Source: Abiotrophia sp938010525 (GTDB lineage Bacteria > Bacillota > Bacilli > Lactobacillales > Aerococcaceae). Taken from it: 64,000 bases of DNA. The position numbers and the translations under genes are program-made. The stretch spans positions 1 to 64,000 of the forward strand of contig NZ_CALLVK010000020.1 of the NCBI RefSeq assembly GCF_938010525.1. Direction: 5' to 3'. The notes beneath the pieces were generated by a model. The model was not told the DNA's origin. It did not search any database and was given only the letters and a program-made list of their open reading frames with translations. Below are positions 32,130 to 40,688 of the stretch, piece by piece. Each line of letters starts with the position of its first letter. The stretch's first letter is position 1.

Positions 32130-33512
32130 CTAGCTATTATGGTTTTTAACAAGCACCGCCACACACTCAACATGCGCGGTCTGCGGAAATAAATCGACCG
32201 GCTGCACCCACTGCAGCTCATAGCCTGCCTGGGCCAAGAGTTGGCAATCTCGGGCGCAGGTGGCTGGGTTACAGGACACGTAAACAATCTTGTCCGGCGC
32301 CAGCTCAATCAGGGTCTTAACGAATTCTGGGTCTAGGCCCTTGCGTGGTGGGTCAACCACCGCCACATCAAAATGAATGCCTTCCGCCTGCCAAGCTGGC
32401 AGCACTTCTTCGGCCTTGCCGGCTTGGAAGGTGACATTACTTAGGCCATTGGCTTGCGCATTGGCCCGCGCCATGTCGATGGCTTCTGGTACGATTTCCA
32501 TAGCATAGACCTGACCGGCTTGACGGGCTAGGGCCAGGGAGATGGTGCCAATCCCGCAGTAGGCATCCAGGACGGTCTCACTGCCAGATAAATCGGCTGC
32601 CTCAATGGCAAAGCGATAGAGGGCTTCGGCCTGAGGGGTGTTGACCTGATAGAAGGAATGAGGTGAGATGGCAAAGTCCAAGCCCAGCATCTGATCCTGA
32701 TAGACCGGCTGCCCCCACAAGAGGCGATTGGTCGGCCCCATAATGACATTATTGGCCTGAGTATGGCTGTTGAGGACCAGACTGACTAGGTTAGGAATGG
32801 CGTCGGTCAGGGATTCAACCAACTGCTCTTCTCGCGGCAGGCCCTTGCCGTTGACGACCAAGATTAACATGACTTGGCCACTATAGTGGCCGCGCTTGAC
32901 GATGATATGGCGAATTTGGCCCTTGCGGCTTTCCTCGTCATAGGCAGTATAGCCCAGTTGGCGCAAGATATCTCGTGTCTTAAGAATGGCTTGGTCGATG
33001 GCCGGGTCTTGAATATGGAAGTTCTCCACCGGCACTAGTTGGTGGCTGTTCTTACGGAAGAAGCCAGTCTCCAACTGCCCTTTGACCGTCCGAACAGGAA
33101 TTTGCGCCTTATTGCGGTATTGCCAAGGATGGTCCATGCCATGAGTTGGCCGGACTTCCAGACTTTCCGGGAATTTTCCTAGGCGACTGAAGACTTGCTT
33201 GACTAGGGCCTGCTTAGCCTTAAGCTGGGCAGGATAAGCCATATGTTGCAGAGTCATGGTGCCAATCTGACGGCCGATAGGATCGGTAATCTCCACCCGA
33301 TCCGGGCTGGCAGTTAGGATCTCTTCTAGGCGCGCAAAGCCGAAGGACTTGCCGACCTTGAGGACCTTAATGGCTACCTGCTCGCCCGGAATAACGCCCT
33401 CCACAAAGAAGGGGTAGCCGTCGATTTTGACGACACCCTGGCCTTCATGGGTTAGGTCTACTACCTGACCTTGGTGTACTTGATTCTTCTTAAATACTTG
33501 TTTTGCGTCCAT
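32130..33512 (-). CDS. rlmD: 23S rRNA (uracil-5-)-methyltransferase RlmD/RumA type
   Basis: SAM-dependent enzyme forming 5-methyluridine in 23S rRNA, 460 residues. An N-terminal TRAM domain (VVDLTHEGQGVVKIDGYPFF, about residues 14-70) precedes the methyltransferase: SAM-binding LDAYCGIGTISLALA near 320, motif VVDPPRKGLDPEF near 390 and the catalytic VSCNPATCARD near 418. The start is the ATG preceded by AAAGGAG; longer in-frame extension is unsupported. The 3' end is duplicated at 30778-30982. RumA-type genes are known integration sites for mobile elements in streptococci, which fits the islet found downstream. Confidence 0.94.
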   Translation of the reverse strand: MDAKQVFKKNQVHQGQVVDLTHEGQGVVKIDGYPFFVEGVIPGEQVAIKVLKVGKSFGFARLEEILTASPDRVEITDPIGRQIGTMTLQHMAYPAQLKAKQALVKQVFSRLGKFPESLEVRPTHGMDHPWQYRNKAQIPVRTVKGQLETGFFRKNSHQLVPVENFHIQDPAIDQAILKTRDILRQLGYTAYDEESRKGQIRHIIVKRGHYSGQVMLILVVNGKGLPREEQLVESLTDAIPNLVSLVLNSHTQANNVIMGPTNRLLWGQPVYQDQMLGLDFAISPHSFYQVNTPQAEALYRFAIEAADLSGSETVLDAYCGIGTISLALARQAGQVYAMEIVPEAIDMARANAQANGLSNVTFQAGKAEEVLPAWQAEGIHFDVAVVDPPRKGLDPEFVKTLIELAPDKIVYVSCNPATCARDCQLLAQAGYELQWVQPVDLFPQTAHVECVAVLVKNHNS

Positions 33513-33626
33513 CTTCAGTCTCCTTTGCTTTTCCTTCCTATCATACCATGAATCAAAGGCTAGGCAAAGACGTGGCCCCTCCTTGCGGACTAGTTTAGGA
33601 AGCCATATGCCACCTTTTTCGTCGAG

Positions 33627-33902
33627 CCAGTCCATTGTTCTACCTATCCATGGACTGGCTACACCTTTTCTAGGCTATCTGGCACTTTTTGACCTATTTT
33701 TGTCGAACCAGTCCATTGTTCTTCCTATCAATGGACTGGCGGCACATTTCCTAGGCTATCTCGCACTTTTTGACCTATTTTCGTTGAGCCAGTCCATTGT
33801 TCTAGCTATCCATGGACTGGCGACACCTTTTCTAGGCTATCTGGCATTTTTTGACCAATTTTTCTTGAGCCAGTCCATTGTTCTGGCCATCCATGGACTG
33901 GC
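33627..33902 (+). repeat. 81-bp tandem repeat array, about 3.5 units
   Basis: Four occurrences of CCAGTCCATTGTTC start at 33627, 33708, 33789 and 33870, exactly 81 bp apart. Each unit has a 9-11 bp inverted repeat (CCAGTCCAT / ATGGACTGG), followed by a T-rich spacer with CTAGGCTATCT and TTTTTGACC. A plus-strand frame stays open through the whole array (about 33607-33957, AGGA before ATG) and would encode repeats containing QSIVLPIHGLA and FLGYLA. It is upstream of and divergent to rlmD. Confidence 0.9.
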
Positions 33903-33960
33903 GCTGACCTTTTACCTAGCTTGCCCTGCTTGTATTAAGTACTGGTGGCGGTCTTAATAC

Positions 33961-33991
33961 AACAAAAGAGGCAGGGTCTCGCCCCTGCCTG
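33961..33991 (-). terminator. Terminator after the FMN/FAD reductase gene
   Basis: GGCAGGG / CCCTGCC stem (7 bp) followed by TCTTTT on the minus strand. Confidence 0.78.
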
Positions 33992-33999
33992 AACTTGTC

Positions 34000-35763
34000 T
34001 TATTTACTTACCATCTTGCCGGCAACACGACCGAAGGTGATGATATCAGCGATGGCGTTCCCGCCTAGGCGGTTAGAACCATGAATCATGCCGGTTAATT
34101 CACCGGCTGCATAGAGGCCTTCAATAGGCTTGCCAGCTTCATCTAGAACTCGCGTATCCTTGTCGGTCACCAAGCCCCCCATAGTGTGGTGGACACTTGG
34201 TCGAACTTTTTCTAGGATATAAGGGCCTTCTTCCAAGGATGCCAAGCCAGCCCGGTGGTTGAAGTCGGGGTCTTTTTTGTCCTTGGCATATTGGTTCACC
34301 TTGGCTACCGTTTCCTTGAGCTTAGCTGGATCGATGTCGAAGTGAGCCGCGACTTCTTCCAGCGTATCTGCTTCAACTAGCAGGCCTTGTTTTTTGAGTT
34401 CTTGGTACTCAGCTTGGTGGTGCTCCTTAGAGTGGGAGATATCGTCCGTCTTCTGGTTCCAGAGTTGATAAGCATAGCCCCCTGGTTGAGCCAGAATAGC
34501 CTTAGAAATCACATCCCGCCGGTCCAATTCTTCGACAAAGCGCTGGCCCTCTTGGTTAATCAGGACCGCCCCATCGAAACGGGTATCGGCAAGGAGAGAG
34601 ATTTCCCCAGTCTCAGGGTTAGAAACTGGATAAGTTTGGATGGAAGACATATTGGTGACAGCTGCACCAATGGCTTGAGCCATGACAATACCATCACCGG
34701 TAGAGCCGACCGTATCCGTGGACAGGTAGCGCTCGTCCATCTCAGGGTTGTATTGCTTACGCATGTCAATGTTAGAGCCAAAGCCCCCAGTCGTCAGCAC
34801 GACCCCATTCTTAGCATGGAAGGTCACGGCCTGGCCTTGATGGTCTGCCTTGACGCCGACAACACGCTTGCTGTCGTCTTGGATGAGTTCAGTAGCCTTG
34901 GTGTTAACTAAAATCTTGACGCCCAGTTCTTCTGCCTTAGCATTGAGCTTGGTCACCAGCTCTTGGCCTGTGTGGCCTTCTGGAATTAGGGCCCGCTTGT
35001 AAGAATGGCCGCCAAATTGGAAGAGCTTGTCTTCTAGGAATTTGACGCCCACCACGTCACGTAGCCATTCGGCTGACTCTAGGGCATGTTCTGCTAGATA
35101 GCGAACCATCTCAGGATTACCCAGATTGTCGCCACCCTTCATGGTGTCTTGGTAGTAGGTTTCTACGCTGTCGCCTTCAATACCTAGTTTCTTCTGAACC
35201 CAGTTGCCTGGCGCATTCATTTCGCCCCCACTAATGAGAGTGTTCCCGCCGACAGCTGGCATCTTCTCGATGATAACCACGGATTTTCCGGCTTGGGCTG
35301 CTTCGATGGCTGCACTAAAGCCCGCACCCCCGGCTCCGACAACGACTACGTCATAGGATTGTTCGCTGTCTAGCTGCTCTTGGGTTGAAGTAGTAGAGCT
35401 TACTTCTGCTAGGGTCACGCCTGATTTCTTGACGGCATCTTGGACGGCCTCTAGATAGCCTTGGCTAGTGGCCGTGGAGCCAGACACCACATCGACATCG
35501 GCCTTGTTGTTGCCGATAATCTTGTCCTTAAGCTGCTTGTAGACGGGTGTGGCTAGGACTTCATTCTCATCGGACTGGAGCACCTTAATGTCCGCAATCC
35601 GGTCGTCTTGGAAGGTCACTTCCACCTCGACGGTCCCGTGTTTGCCCTGGCCTTGGCCCTTGACCGTTTGGCTGCCGATCGCCTGAGCTAGGCTAGCCAA
35701 GGGACCCATGACTAGGACTAAGAGGGCTAAGACTAGCCAGAACTTTTTCCAGTAATTTTTCAT
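34000..35763 (-). CDS. Secreted flavoprotein reductase (FMN-binding domain plus FAD-binding fumarate-reductase-like domain)
   Basis: A 587-residue exported protein. A signal peptide (residues 1-28, ending SLAQA) is followed by an FMN-binding domain (about 33-115) with SGSTATSQGYLEAV, the site expected to carry covalently bound FMN. A fumarate-reductase-type FAD domain follows: YDVVVVGAGGAGFSAAIEA near 137 and GGNTLISGGEMNAPGN, ending in HGSNRLGGNAIADIITFGR. This is the layout of extracellular electron-transfer reductases that pass electrons to fumarate, urocanate or similar acceptors. No ApbE flavin transferase is visible nearby. Substrate is unknown. It has its own promoter and terminator. 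Confidence 0.87.
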   Translation of the reverse strand: MKNYWKKFWLVLALLVLVMGPLASLAQAIGSQTVKGQGQGKHGTVEVEVTFQDDRIADIKVLQSDENEVLATPVYKQLKDKIIGNNKADVDVVSGSTATSQGYLEAVQDAVKKSGVTLAEVSSTTSTQEQLDSEQSYDVVVVGAGGAGFSAAIEAAQAGKSVVIIEKMPAVGGNTLISGGEMNAPGNWVQKKLGIEGDSVETYYQDTMKGGDNLGNPEMVRYLAEHALESAEWLRDVVGVKFLEDKLFQFGGHSYKRALIPEGHTGQELVTKLNAKAEELGVKILVNTKATELIQDDSKRVVGVKADHQGQAVTFHAKNGVVLTTGGFGSNIDMRKQYNPEMDERYLSTDTVGSTGDGIVMAQAIGAAVTNMSSIQTYPVSNPETGEISLLADTRFDGAVLINQEGQRFVEELDRRDVISKAILAQPGGYAYQLWNQKTDDISHSKEHHQAEYQELKKQGLLVEADTLEEVAAHFDIDPAKLKETVAKVNQYAKDKKDPDFNHRAGLASLEEGPYILEKVRPSVHHTMGGLVTDKDTRVLDEAGKPIEGLYAAGELTGMIHGSNRLGGNAIADIITFGRVAGKMVSK

Positions 35764-35824
35764 ATTCCATCCTCCTATCTATTTTTACCACCAAGACTAG
35801 GCTCATTATCTTGGTTGACTTTCC

Positions 35825-35853
35825 ATTATACTCCTTTTTAGGCTGACTGTCTT
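35825..35853 (-). promoter_or_regulatory. Promoter of the secreted flavoprotein gene
   Basis: Perfect -10 TATAAT (minus strand, 35825-35830), 17-nt spacer and a weak -35 AAGACA (35848-35853), about 60 bp before the start codon. Confidence 0.55.
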
Positions 35854-35962
35854 TGCAGATTCTTGCTGAAAACATGCGCAATCTTGCGGTCTTATCCATC
35901 AACTTTCTGTCAAGATTTACCGAAATCCGATAGCATTCTCAACTCAATAGATTATTAATCGA

Positions 35963-36150
35963 GCTTTGCCAGGGGCGGGTGGGCCCAAGCTTAGCCCTCA
36001 GTGCCAAAAGGATGCCGAGCGTATGAGTTCCCCTGGGAGCTTTAGCGACCTAGGGGACCATAGATCGGCAAGGCGGAAGACATCCGCAGGATGGCTGCAG
36101 CCGGTCCCGCACTGAGGGCTAAGTTGGCGCCCACCCGCCCTAGGCAAAGC
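35963..36150 (+). ncRNA. Structured repeat element, copy A (divergent)
   Basis: A 188-bp unit with nested inverted repeats: outer GCTTTGCC / GGCAAAGC plus GGGCGGGTGGGC / GCGCCCACCCGCCC, second stem GCCCTCAGTGC / GCACTGAGGGC, third TGCCG / CGGCA, inner CCCCT / AGGGG, and a last stem CATCC / GGATG. Conserved blocks shared with copies B-D are GGATGCC, GCGTAT and AAGGCGGAAGACA together with GGCTGCAGCCGGTCCC. The stem sequences differ from those in B-D while pairing is kept. It lies in 3' sequence after glnQ. Whether it is transcribed is unknown. Confidence 0.62.
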
Positions 36151-36156
36151 CAAGCA

Positions 36157-36190
36157 TAAAAACAGGCGACTGGAAATCCAGTCGCCTGTA
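36157..36190 (-). terminator. Terminator after the glnQ-like gene
   Basis: ACAGGCGACTGG / CCAGTCGCCTGT perfect stem followed by TTTTTA on the minus strand. Confidence 0.93.
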
Positions 36191-36195
36191 ACTGA

Positions 36196-36930
36196 TTAAC
36201 TGCGTAAGTAACGTTCCAAGAATTGTTGGGTCCGTTCTTCTTGTGGGTTGACGAAGAGTTGCTCTGGTGCGCCTTGTTCGGCGATGACCCCTTGGTCCAT
36301 GAAGACCACGCGGTCGGAAACCTCGCGAGCGAACTCCATTTCGTGGGTGACAATAATCATGGTCAAACCAGTGTGTGCCAATTCCTTCATAACCTTCAAG
36401 ACTTCGCCGACCATCTCAGGGTCAAGTGCGGAAGTTGGTTCATCGAAGAGAATGACATCTGGCTGCATGGTTAAGGCCCGAGCAATGGCTACCCGTTGCT
36501 TTTGACCCCCAGATAATTGGCTAGGACGGGCATGGACATAATCCCCCATACCTACTTGTTCTAGGAACTTAGTAGCTAAGGCTTCGGTCTCAGCCTTGTC
36601 CTTACCTAGGACCTTGATAGGGCCGACAGTACAGTTAGCCAAGACATCCATATTGTTGAAGAGGTTGAAGGATTGGAAGACCATACCGATATGGGTCCGA
36701 TACTTGTTAACGTCATGCTTAACGTCCAAGATATTCTCGCCACGATAGATGATTTCCCCACCGCTTGGTTCCTCTAAGAGGTTAATACAACGCAAGAGGG
36801 TGGATTTACCTGAACCTGAAGAGCCGATAATGGTTACGACTTCCCCTGCTTCAACGGAAAAATCAATGTCCTTGAGGACCGTACGGTCGCCAAAGGTTTT
36901 GCTTAAGTGTTGAATTTCTACAATCGCCAT
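36196..36930 (-). CDS. glnQ: Polar amino acid ABC transporter ATPase (GlnQ-like)
   Basis: Cytosolic ATPase of a polar amino acid importer, 244 residues. Walker A GSSGSGKSTLLRCIN near residue 35, FQSFNLFNNMDVLAN Q-loop near 86, LSGGQKQRVAIARAL near 138, Walker B VILFDEPTSALDPEMV near 158 and ITHEME-like switch VTHEMEFAREVSD near 195 are typical of this class. AGGAGG SD 8 nt upstream. The fused SBP/permease gene is directly upstream with a 2-bp gap, so both form one operon, closed by a strong terminator. Confidence 0.95.
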   Translation of the reverse strand: MAIVEIQHLSKTFGDRTVLKDIDFSVEAGEVVTIIGSSGSGKSTLLRCINLLEEPSGGEIIYRGENILDVKHDVNKYRTHIGMVFQSFNLFNNMDVLANCTVGPIKVLGKDKAETEALATKFLEQVGMGDYVHARPSQLSGGQKQRVAIARALTMQPDVILFDEPTSALDPEMVGEVLKVMKELAHTGLTMIIVTHEMEFAREVSDRVVFMDQGVIAEQGAPEQLFVNPQEERTQQFLERYLRS

Positions 36931-36932
36931 GA

Positions 36933-38540
36933 TTAGGCCTCCTCTTTGAGCACTGCCACTTGTTGTTGGTTACCGGCAGCCAATTGATCACTTGGGCGCC
37001 CGTCAATGCGTTTTTCAATGGCGCGCAAGAGTGATGTAATGGTAAAGGTTAAGATGAAGTAGATAACGGCCGTTACGAAGAAGGTCTCGAAGTAACGGAA
37101 GTTATTGCCGGCAATGGTCTTGGTCGTGAAGTAGAGTTCGCTGACCGAGATAACGTTGAGGACAGATGTATCCTTGACGTTGATGACAAATTCATTCCCG
37201 ACAGATGGCAGAATGGTCCGGAAGACTTGTGGCATGACCACTTCTTTCATGGTTTGCCAGTGGTTCATCCCGATAGCACGAGCGGCTTCAAATTGGCCCT
37301 TGTCGATGGCGTAAATCCCACCCCGAACGACTTCGGCAATGTAGGCCCCGGTGTTAATGGAGACAACCAGGAAGGCTGCTGACATAGGAGTTAATTTCCA
37401 GCCCCAGAGCAAGTCAGTCCCGTAGTAGAAGATCATAGCTTGAACGATCATCGGTGTCCCACGGAAGATGGCAATATAGGCATTGAGCAAGAGGTTAGCA
37501 ACCTTCAAAATCCCATTATGGATTTGACTCTTAGACTTAGGAATGGTCCGGATAATCCCTACGGCTAAACCTATCAGGAGACCGATTAAGGTACCTGTTA
37601 GGGATACCCAGAGGGTCATGCCTGTCCCGGCTAAGTATTGACGCCAGTTCTGAGTGGCAATCTCCCAGGTGCGAGCAAAGAAGTTATATTCTTCTGTTGC
37701 CGCTGCTTCAGTGCTGGTTTCTTCTTGACCATCAGCCGCTGGCTGGTTCTTAATGGCCTGATCCATGAAGTCCTTACGTTGTTGATCTGAGATTTCCGCA
37801 ATGGCTTCATTGATTTGGGACATGAGGGGACTCCCCTTCTTGACCCCGATAGAGACCTTGCGATCCTCTGGTGCCACTTGGAAACTTGGATTAAGTTCCA
37901 CGTAAGTGAATAGAGGGTTAGCCGCTGCCGCAGAGACAGCTTCTGGATATTCTGAAATGTAGGCGTCTAACTTGCCTGCTTCTAAGGCCACCCGCAAGAC
38001 AGGGAAAGAATCCTGTGCCTGCTCAACCTGAGCGCCCTTGAGTTGTTGCAGTAAGCCATAGTGTAGAGTTCCTTGTTGGCCTGACACCTTAGCACCCGCA
38101 AAGTCTTCTAAGGTCTTAGCTTGGGCGTAAGGCGAATCCTTGCGGACCACCATAACGAAGCGTGACTCATAGTAAGACTCGGAGAAGTCGATTTCCTTAG
38201 ACCGCTCCGCTGTTGGCGACATGCCGGCAATAATCATATCGATTTTATCTGATTGGACAGCTGGTAAGAGCCCATCCCACTCCGTCTTGACCACTTGGAC
38301 TTCGCGGCCTAATTTTTCCCCAATCTTACGCGCGATTTGCACGTCGTAACCATTGGCGAATTCCTTGGAGTCCTTAATAGGTACAGCACCGTTAGCGTTG
38401 GTGGACTGTGTCCAGTTATAAGGCGGATAGCCCGCTTCCATCCCGATCAATAGGGGTTGAGCGTCTTGCTTCTTGGCGCCACACGCTACCATCATGAATG
38501 CAACGAAGGCTAATGCCAAGAATTTTAACGATTTTTTCAT
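36933..38540 (-). CDS. Fused amino acid ABC transporter: substrate-binding lipoprotein plus permease
   Basis: A 535-residue fusion typical of Lactobacillales GlnPH-type transporters. A lipobox (VAC near residue 20) anchors a periplasmic-type binding domain (about residues 30-265) with GYPPYNWTQ, DMIIAGMSPTAERSKEIDFS and a typical YISEYPEA. After a Glu/Thr-rich linker, the permease domain (about 300-515) has GTGMTLWVSLTGTLIG, FRGTPMIVQ and the EAA loop GQFEAARAIGMNHWQTMKEVVMPQ. Probable substrates are glutamine, arginine or related amino acids. The start is the ATG 8 nt after AGGAG; a GTG three codons earlier is less likely. Confidence 0.92.
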   Translation of the reverse strand: MKKSLKFLALAFVAFMMVACGAKKQDAQPLLIGMEAGYPPYNWTQSTNANGAVPIKDSKEFANGYDVQIARKIGEKLGREVQVVKTEWDGLLPAVQSDKIDMIIAGMSPTAERSKEIDFSESYYESRFVMVVRKDSPYAQAKTLEDFAGAKVSGQQGTLHYGLLQQLKGAQVEQAQDSFPVLRVALEAGKLDAYISEYPEAVSAAAANPLFTYVELNPSFQVAPEDRKVSIGVKKGSPLMSQINEAIAEISDQQRKDFMDQAIKNQPAADGQEETSTEAAATEEYNFFARTWEIATQNWRQYLAGTGMTLWVSLTGTLIGLLIGLAVGIIRTIPKSKSQIHNGILKVANLLLNAYIAIFRGTPMIVQAMIFYYGTDLLWGWKLTPMSAAFLVVSINTGAYIAEVVRGGIYAIDKGQFEAARAIGMNHWQTMKEVVMPQVFRTILPSVGNEFVINVKDTSVLNVISVSELYFTTKTIAGNNFRYFETFFVTAVIYFILTFTITSLLRAIEKRIDGRPSDQLAAGNQQQVAVLKEEA

Positions 38541-38574
38541 TTTTCTCACTCCTATTAATAGAATTATAATAATA

Positions 38575-38602
38575 AGTATACACCTTCCGAACCATAGTGC
38601 AA
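38575..38602 (-). promoter_or_regulatory. Promoter of the amino acid transporter operon
   Basis: TTGCAC (38597-38602), 16-nt spacer and TATACT (38575-38580) on the minus strand, about 35 bp before the start codon. Confidence 0.68.
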
Positions 38603-38743
38603 GATATTTTTAAGATGAAAGCGTTATTTATGGTTTATTTTTTTCAAATGTCCCAACTATTCTCTCAGCTAAGCTTGCACTCTAGCTTCTATTACTATAC
38701 ACTTAAGGAAAGCAATTGCATTTTATTTAAAGGAGGTTTCGGG

Positions 38744-39766
38744 GTGAAAGTCCTACTCTACAGTCAACATCTCGACAAGATCGCCAAATCTGGCCTTGGT
38801 AAATCAATTAAACATCAAATGAAGGCCTTGGAACATGCCGGGATTGACTACACCACCGATCCCAAGAGCTCCTTCGATTTATTACATATCAATACCTACT
38901 TCCCCCAATCCATGCTCTTCGCCCGCAAATGTCGCAAGCAAGGCATTCCGGTCGTCTACCATGCCCATTCGACCATGGAAGACTTCCGTAACTCCTTCCG
39001 CTTCTCTAATCAGCTAGCGCCCATCTTCAAGCGTTGGCTCATGACCTGCTATCAGCAGGGCGATGTCCTCATTACACCTACGCCCTACTCCAAGCGTCTA
39101 CTCGATTCTTATAATATGGGTCGGGAAATCTTCGTCCTATCTAACGGCATTGAACTAGAGAAATTTGCCCCTCAGCCTCAGGCGCGGGAGCTCTTCCGGG
39201 CTCGCTACGGACTGACCGAGCAAGACTTCGTCTGCATTGGGATTGGCCTCTACCTTGAGCGCAAGGGCATTCTAGATTTTGTGGAGTTGGCTAAGCGCCT
39301 GCCCCACATCCGCTTCATCTGGTTTGGCTATACGGACTTGAACCTAGTGCCGTCCGCCATTCGGGCTGCGGTCTCCAATCCGCCAGCCAACCTGACCTTT
39401 GCTGGTTATGTCGATAATCAGCAGATTATTCAAGCCATGCAGGGTAGCGACCTCTACCTCTTCCCTACCTTGGAAGAAACCGAGGGCATTCCGGCCGTCG
39501 AGGCCTGTGCCGCCCATGCCAAATTCATCGTTCGAGACATTCCAGTCTTCGATGACTGGTTGACCGACCAGGTCAACGTCTATAAGGCTAAGGATGTCGA
39601 TGACTTCGAGCGTCTGATTCGGGCTAGCCAAGCCCAAGAGCTACCTGACTTGACCCAGGCAGCCTATCCTGTAGCGGTTCAACGTGACCTAGCGGTCATC
39701 GGCCAAGAACTAGGCCGCATCTACGGCCATGCTATCCGTGCTAGTCAGGAGCGACAAGGTTTATAA
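38744..39766 (+). CDS. Family 4 glycosyltransferase
   Basis: Cytosolic, membrane-associated glycosyltransferase of 340 residues. KVLLYSQHLDKIAKSGLGKS near the start, HINTYFPQSMLFARK near 44, VVYHAHSTMEDFRNS near 69, TPTPYSKRLLDSYNM near 108, the sugar-nucleotide motif FLYPTLEETEGIP-like sequence LFPTLEETEGIPAVEACAA near 240-258. It resembles Lactobacillales glycolipid diglycosyl transferases (BgsA/CpoA-like), but the acceptor is inferred. The start is GTG, fixed by AAAGGAGG upstream; the frame is open before it but lacks an SD. It is followed by a terminator. Confidence 0.83.
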   Translation: MKVLLYSQHLDKIAKSGLGKSIKHQMKALEHAGIDYTTDPKSSFDLLHINTYFPQSMLFARKCRKQGIPVVYHAHSTMEDFRNSFRFSNQLAPIFKRWLMTCYQQGDVLITPTPYSKRLLDSYNMGREIFVLSNGIELEKFAPQPQARELFRARYGLTEQDFVCIGIGLYLERKGILDFVELAKRLPHIRFIWFGYTDLNLVPSAIRAAVSNPPANLTFAGYVDNQQIIQAMQGSDLYLFPTLEETEGIPAVEACAAHAKFIVRDIPVFDDWLTDQVNVYKAKDVDDFERLIRASQAQELPDLTQAAYPVAVQRDLAVIGQELGRIYGHAIRASQERQGL

Positions 39767-39773
39767 AGTACGT

Positions 39774-39800
39774 AAAAGGGTGGGAGTTTCCCACCTTTTT
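39774..39800 (+). terminator. Terminator after the glycosyltransferase gene
   Basis: AAAGGGTGGGA / TCCCACCTTTTT stem with a short loop, immediately downstream of the stop codon. Confidence 0.85.
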
Positions 39801-39814
39801 CTATGCTCTAAACC

Positions 39815-39982
39815 GTGTGAGACCAGCCCCACTCGAGCCAAAAGACGGGGCTTGGAGTGGGACCGGCTGCAGCCAGCCTGCGGCTGTCGAATGGCTAAGT
39901 CACTAACGTTCCAAGCCCTTCTGATACGCGAGGCATCCACTAGACCACAAGCCCGCTTTTGGACGTGGGGCTGGTCTTACAC
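39815..39982 (-). ncRNA. Structured repeat element, copy B (shortened)
   Basis: A 168-bp copy in reverse orientation relative to A, C and D. It keeps the outer helix (GTGTAAGACCAGCCCCAC pairing with the other end), GATGCCTCGCGTATCAG and AGCCGCAGGCTGGCTGCAGC, but lacks the segment that supplies the partner strand of the third stem and the AAGGCGGAA block. It is probably a deletion derivative. Confidence 0.6.
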
Positions 39983-40025
39983 TGGACGATTGGCAAAATG
40001 AAGAAAGCTAAGTTGTTTGCCTCTT

Positions 40026-40079
40026 GAAAAGCACCCCATAAGTTAGACATTAAAAGTCCAACTAATGGGGTGCTTTTCT
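40026..40079. terminator. Bidirectional terminator downstream of the small secreted protein gene
   Basis: AAAAGCACCCCAT / ATGGGGTGCTTTT outer stem continued by AGTTAGAC / GTCCAACT, with T-rich ends on both strands. Confidence 0.8.
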
Positions 40080-40105
40080 TAAAAGACGAAATCTTATTTT
40101 CTAAC

Positions 40106-40540
40106 TCAATGGTTTGCCCCTGGACCTTGTAAAATAACCGCCCCCTTATATTGAGCGTAGTAAATTGGGCCCAGTTGCCATATTTTAACTAAAGGGATAT
40201 AACCATAGTAGTGATTTTTGTTATAGTAAATGGTTTGAGGTGGCTGAGAACTAAAGAATCGGATCTCTTCTACCACAATAGAGGTTGGAAATGCGTCTCG
40301 TTTTTTGTCCTTCTTATCAGGAATATAGGCTGTCAAATCTTCTTCAATCGGCCGCACATCATTTGGATTTGCTCCCTTGAACCACTCTACAGCATATTCT
40401 TCACACCAAGATTCATGTGGCTTCTTAGGGCAGCAACATAGGTCATCACCTACTGATTGGTTGGCTTGAACGTTTGAAGTCGATAGACAAAAGAGCAGTA
40501 GAAACAAGAAAGTGAGTGGAGTCAAAATAAAACGTTTCAT
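40106..40540 (-). CDS. Small secreted cysteine-containing protein, unknown function
   Basis: A 144-residue exported protein. The signal peptide (about residues 1-26) ends at VQA. The mature N-terminus has a CCC triplet in DDLCCCPKKPHESWCEEYA, then YIPDKKDKKRDAFPTSIVVE, FFSSQPPQTIYYNKNHYYGYIPLVK and a C-terminal GPGANH. Four cysteines close together may form disulfides. I do not recognise a family. It sits between the structured repeats B and C with no co-directional neighbour. Confidence 0.65.
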   Translation of the reverse strand: MKRFILTPLTFLFLLLFCLSTSNVQANQSVGDDLCCCPKKPHESWCEEYAVEWFKGANPNDVRPIEEDLTAYIPDKKDKKRDAFPTSIVVEEIRFFSSQPPQTIYYNKNHYYGYIPLVKIWQLGPIYYAQYKGAVILQGPGANH

Positions 40541-40688
40541 ATTGCATTGCTCCTTTATATAGTTGCATGCTTGATGACGACATTATCCTAATCCTCCCTT
40601 CCCAAATACATCGTCATCCAAATCCTATCTACACACTCATTATACATCCAGAAAGTGTTTTCATCCACTTTCTTTATGCTTTTTGACA

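Noticed and set aside
33627..33902. CRISPR array
   Set aside because: The units are 81-bp repeats without variable spacers, each with an internal hairpin; no cas genes are nearby.
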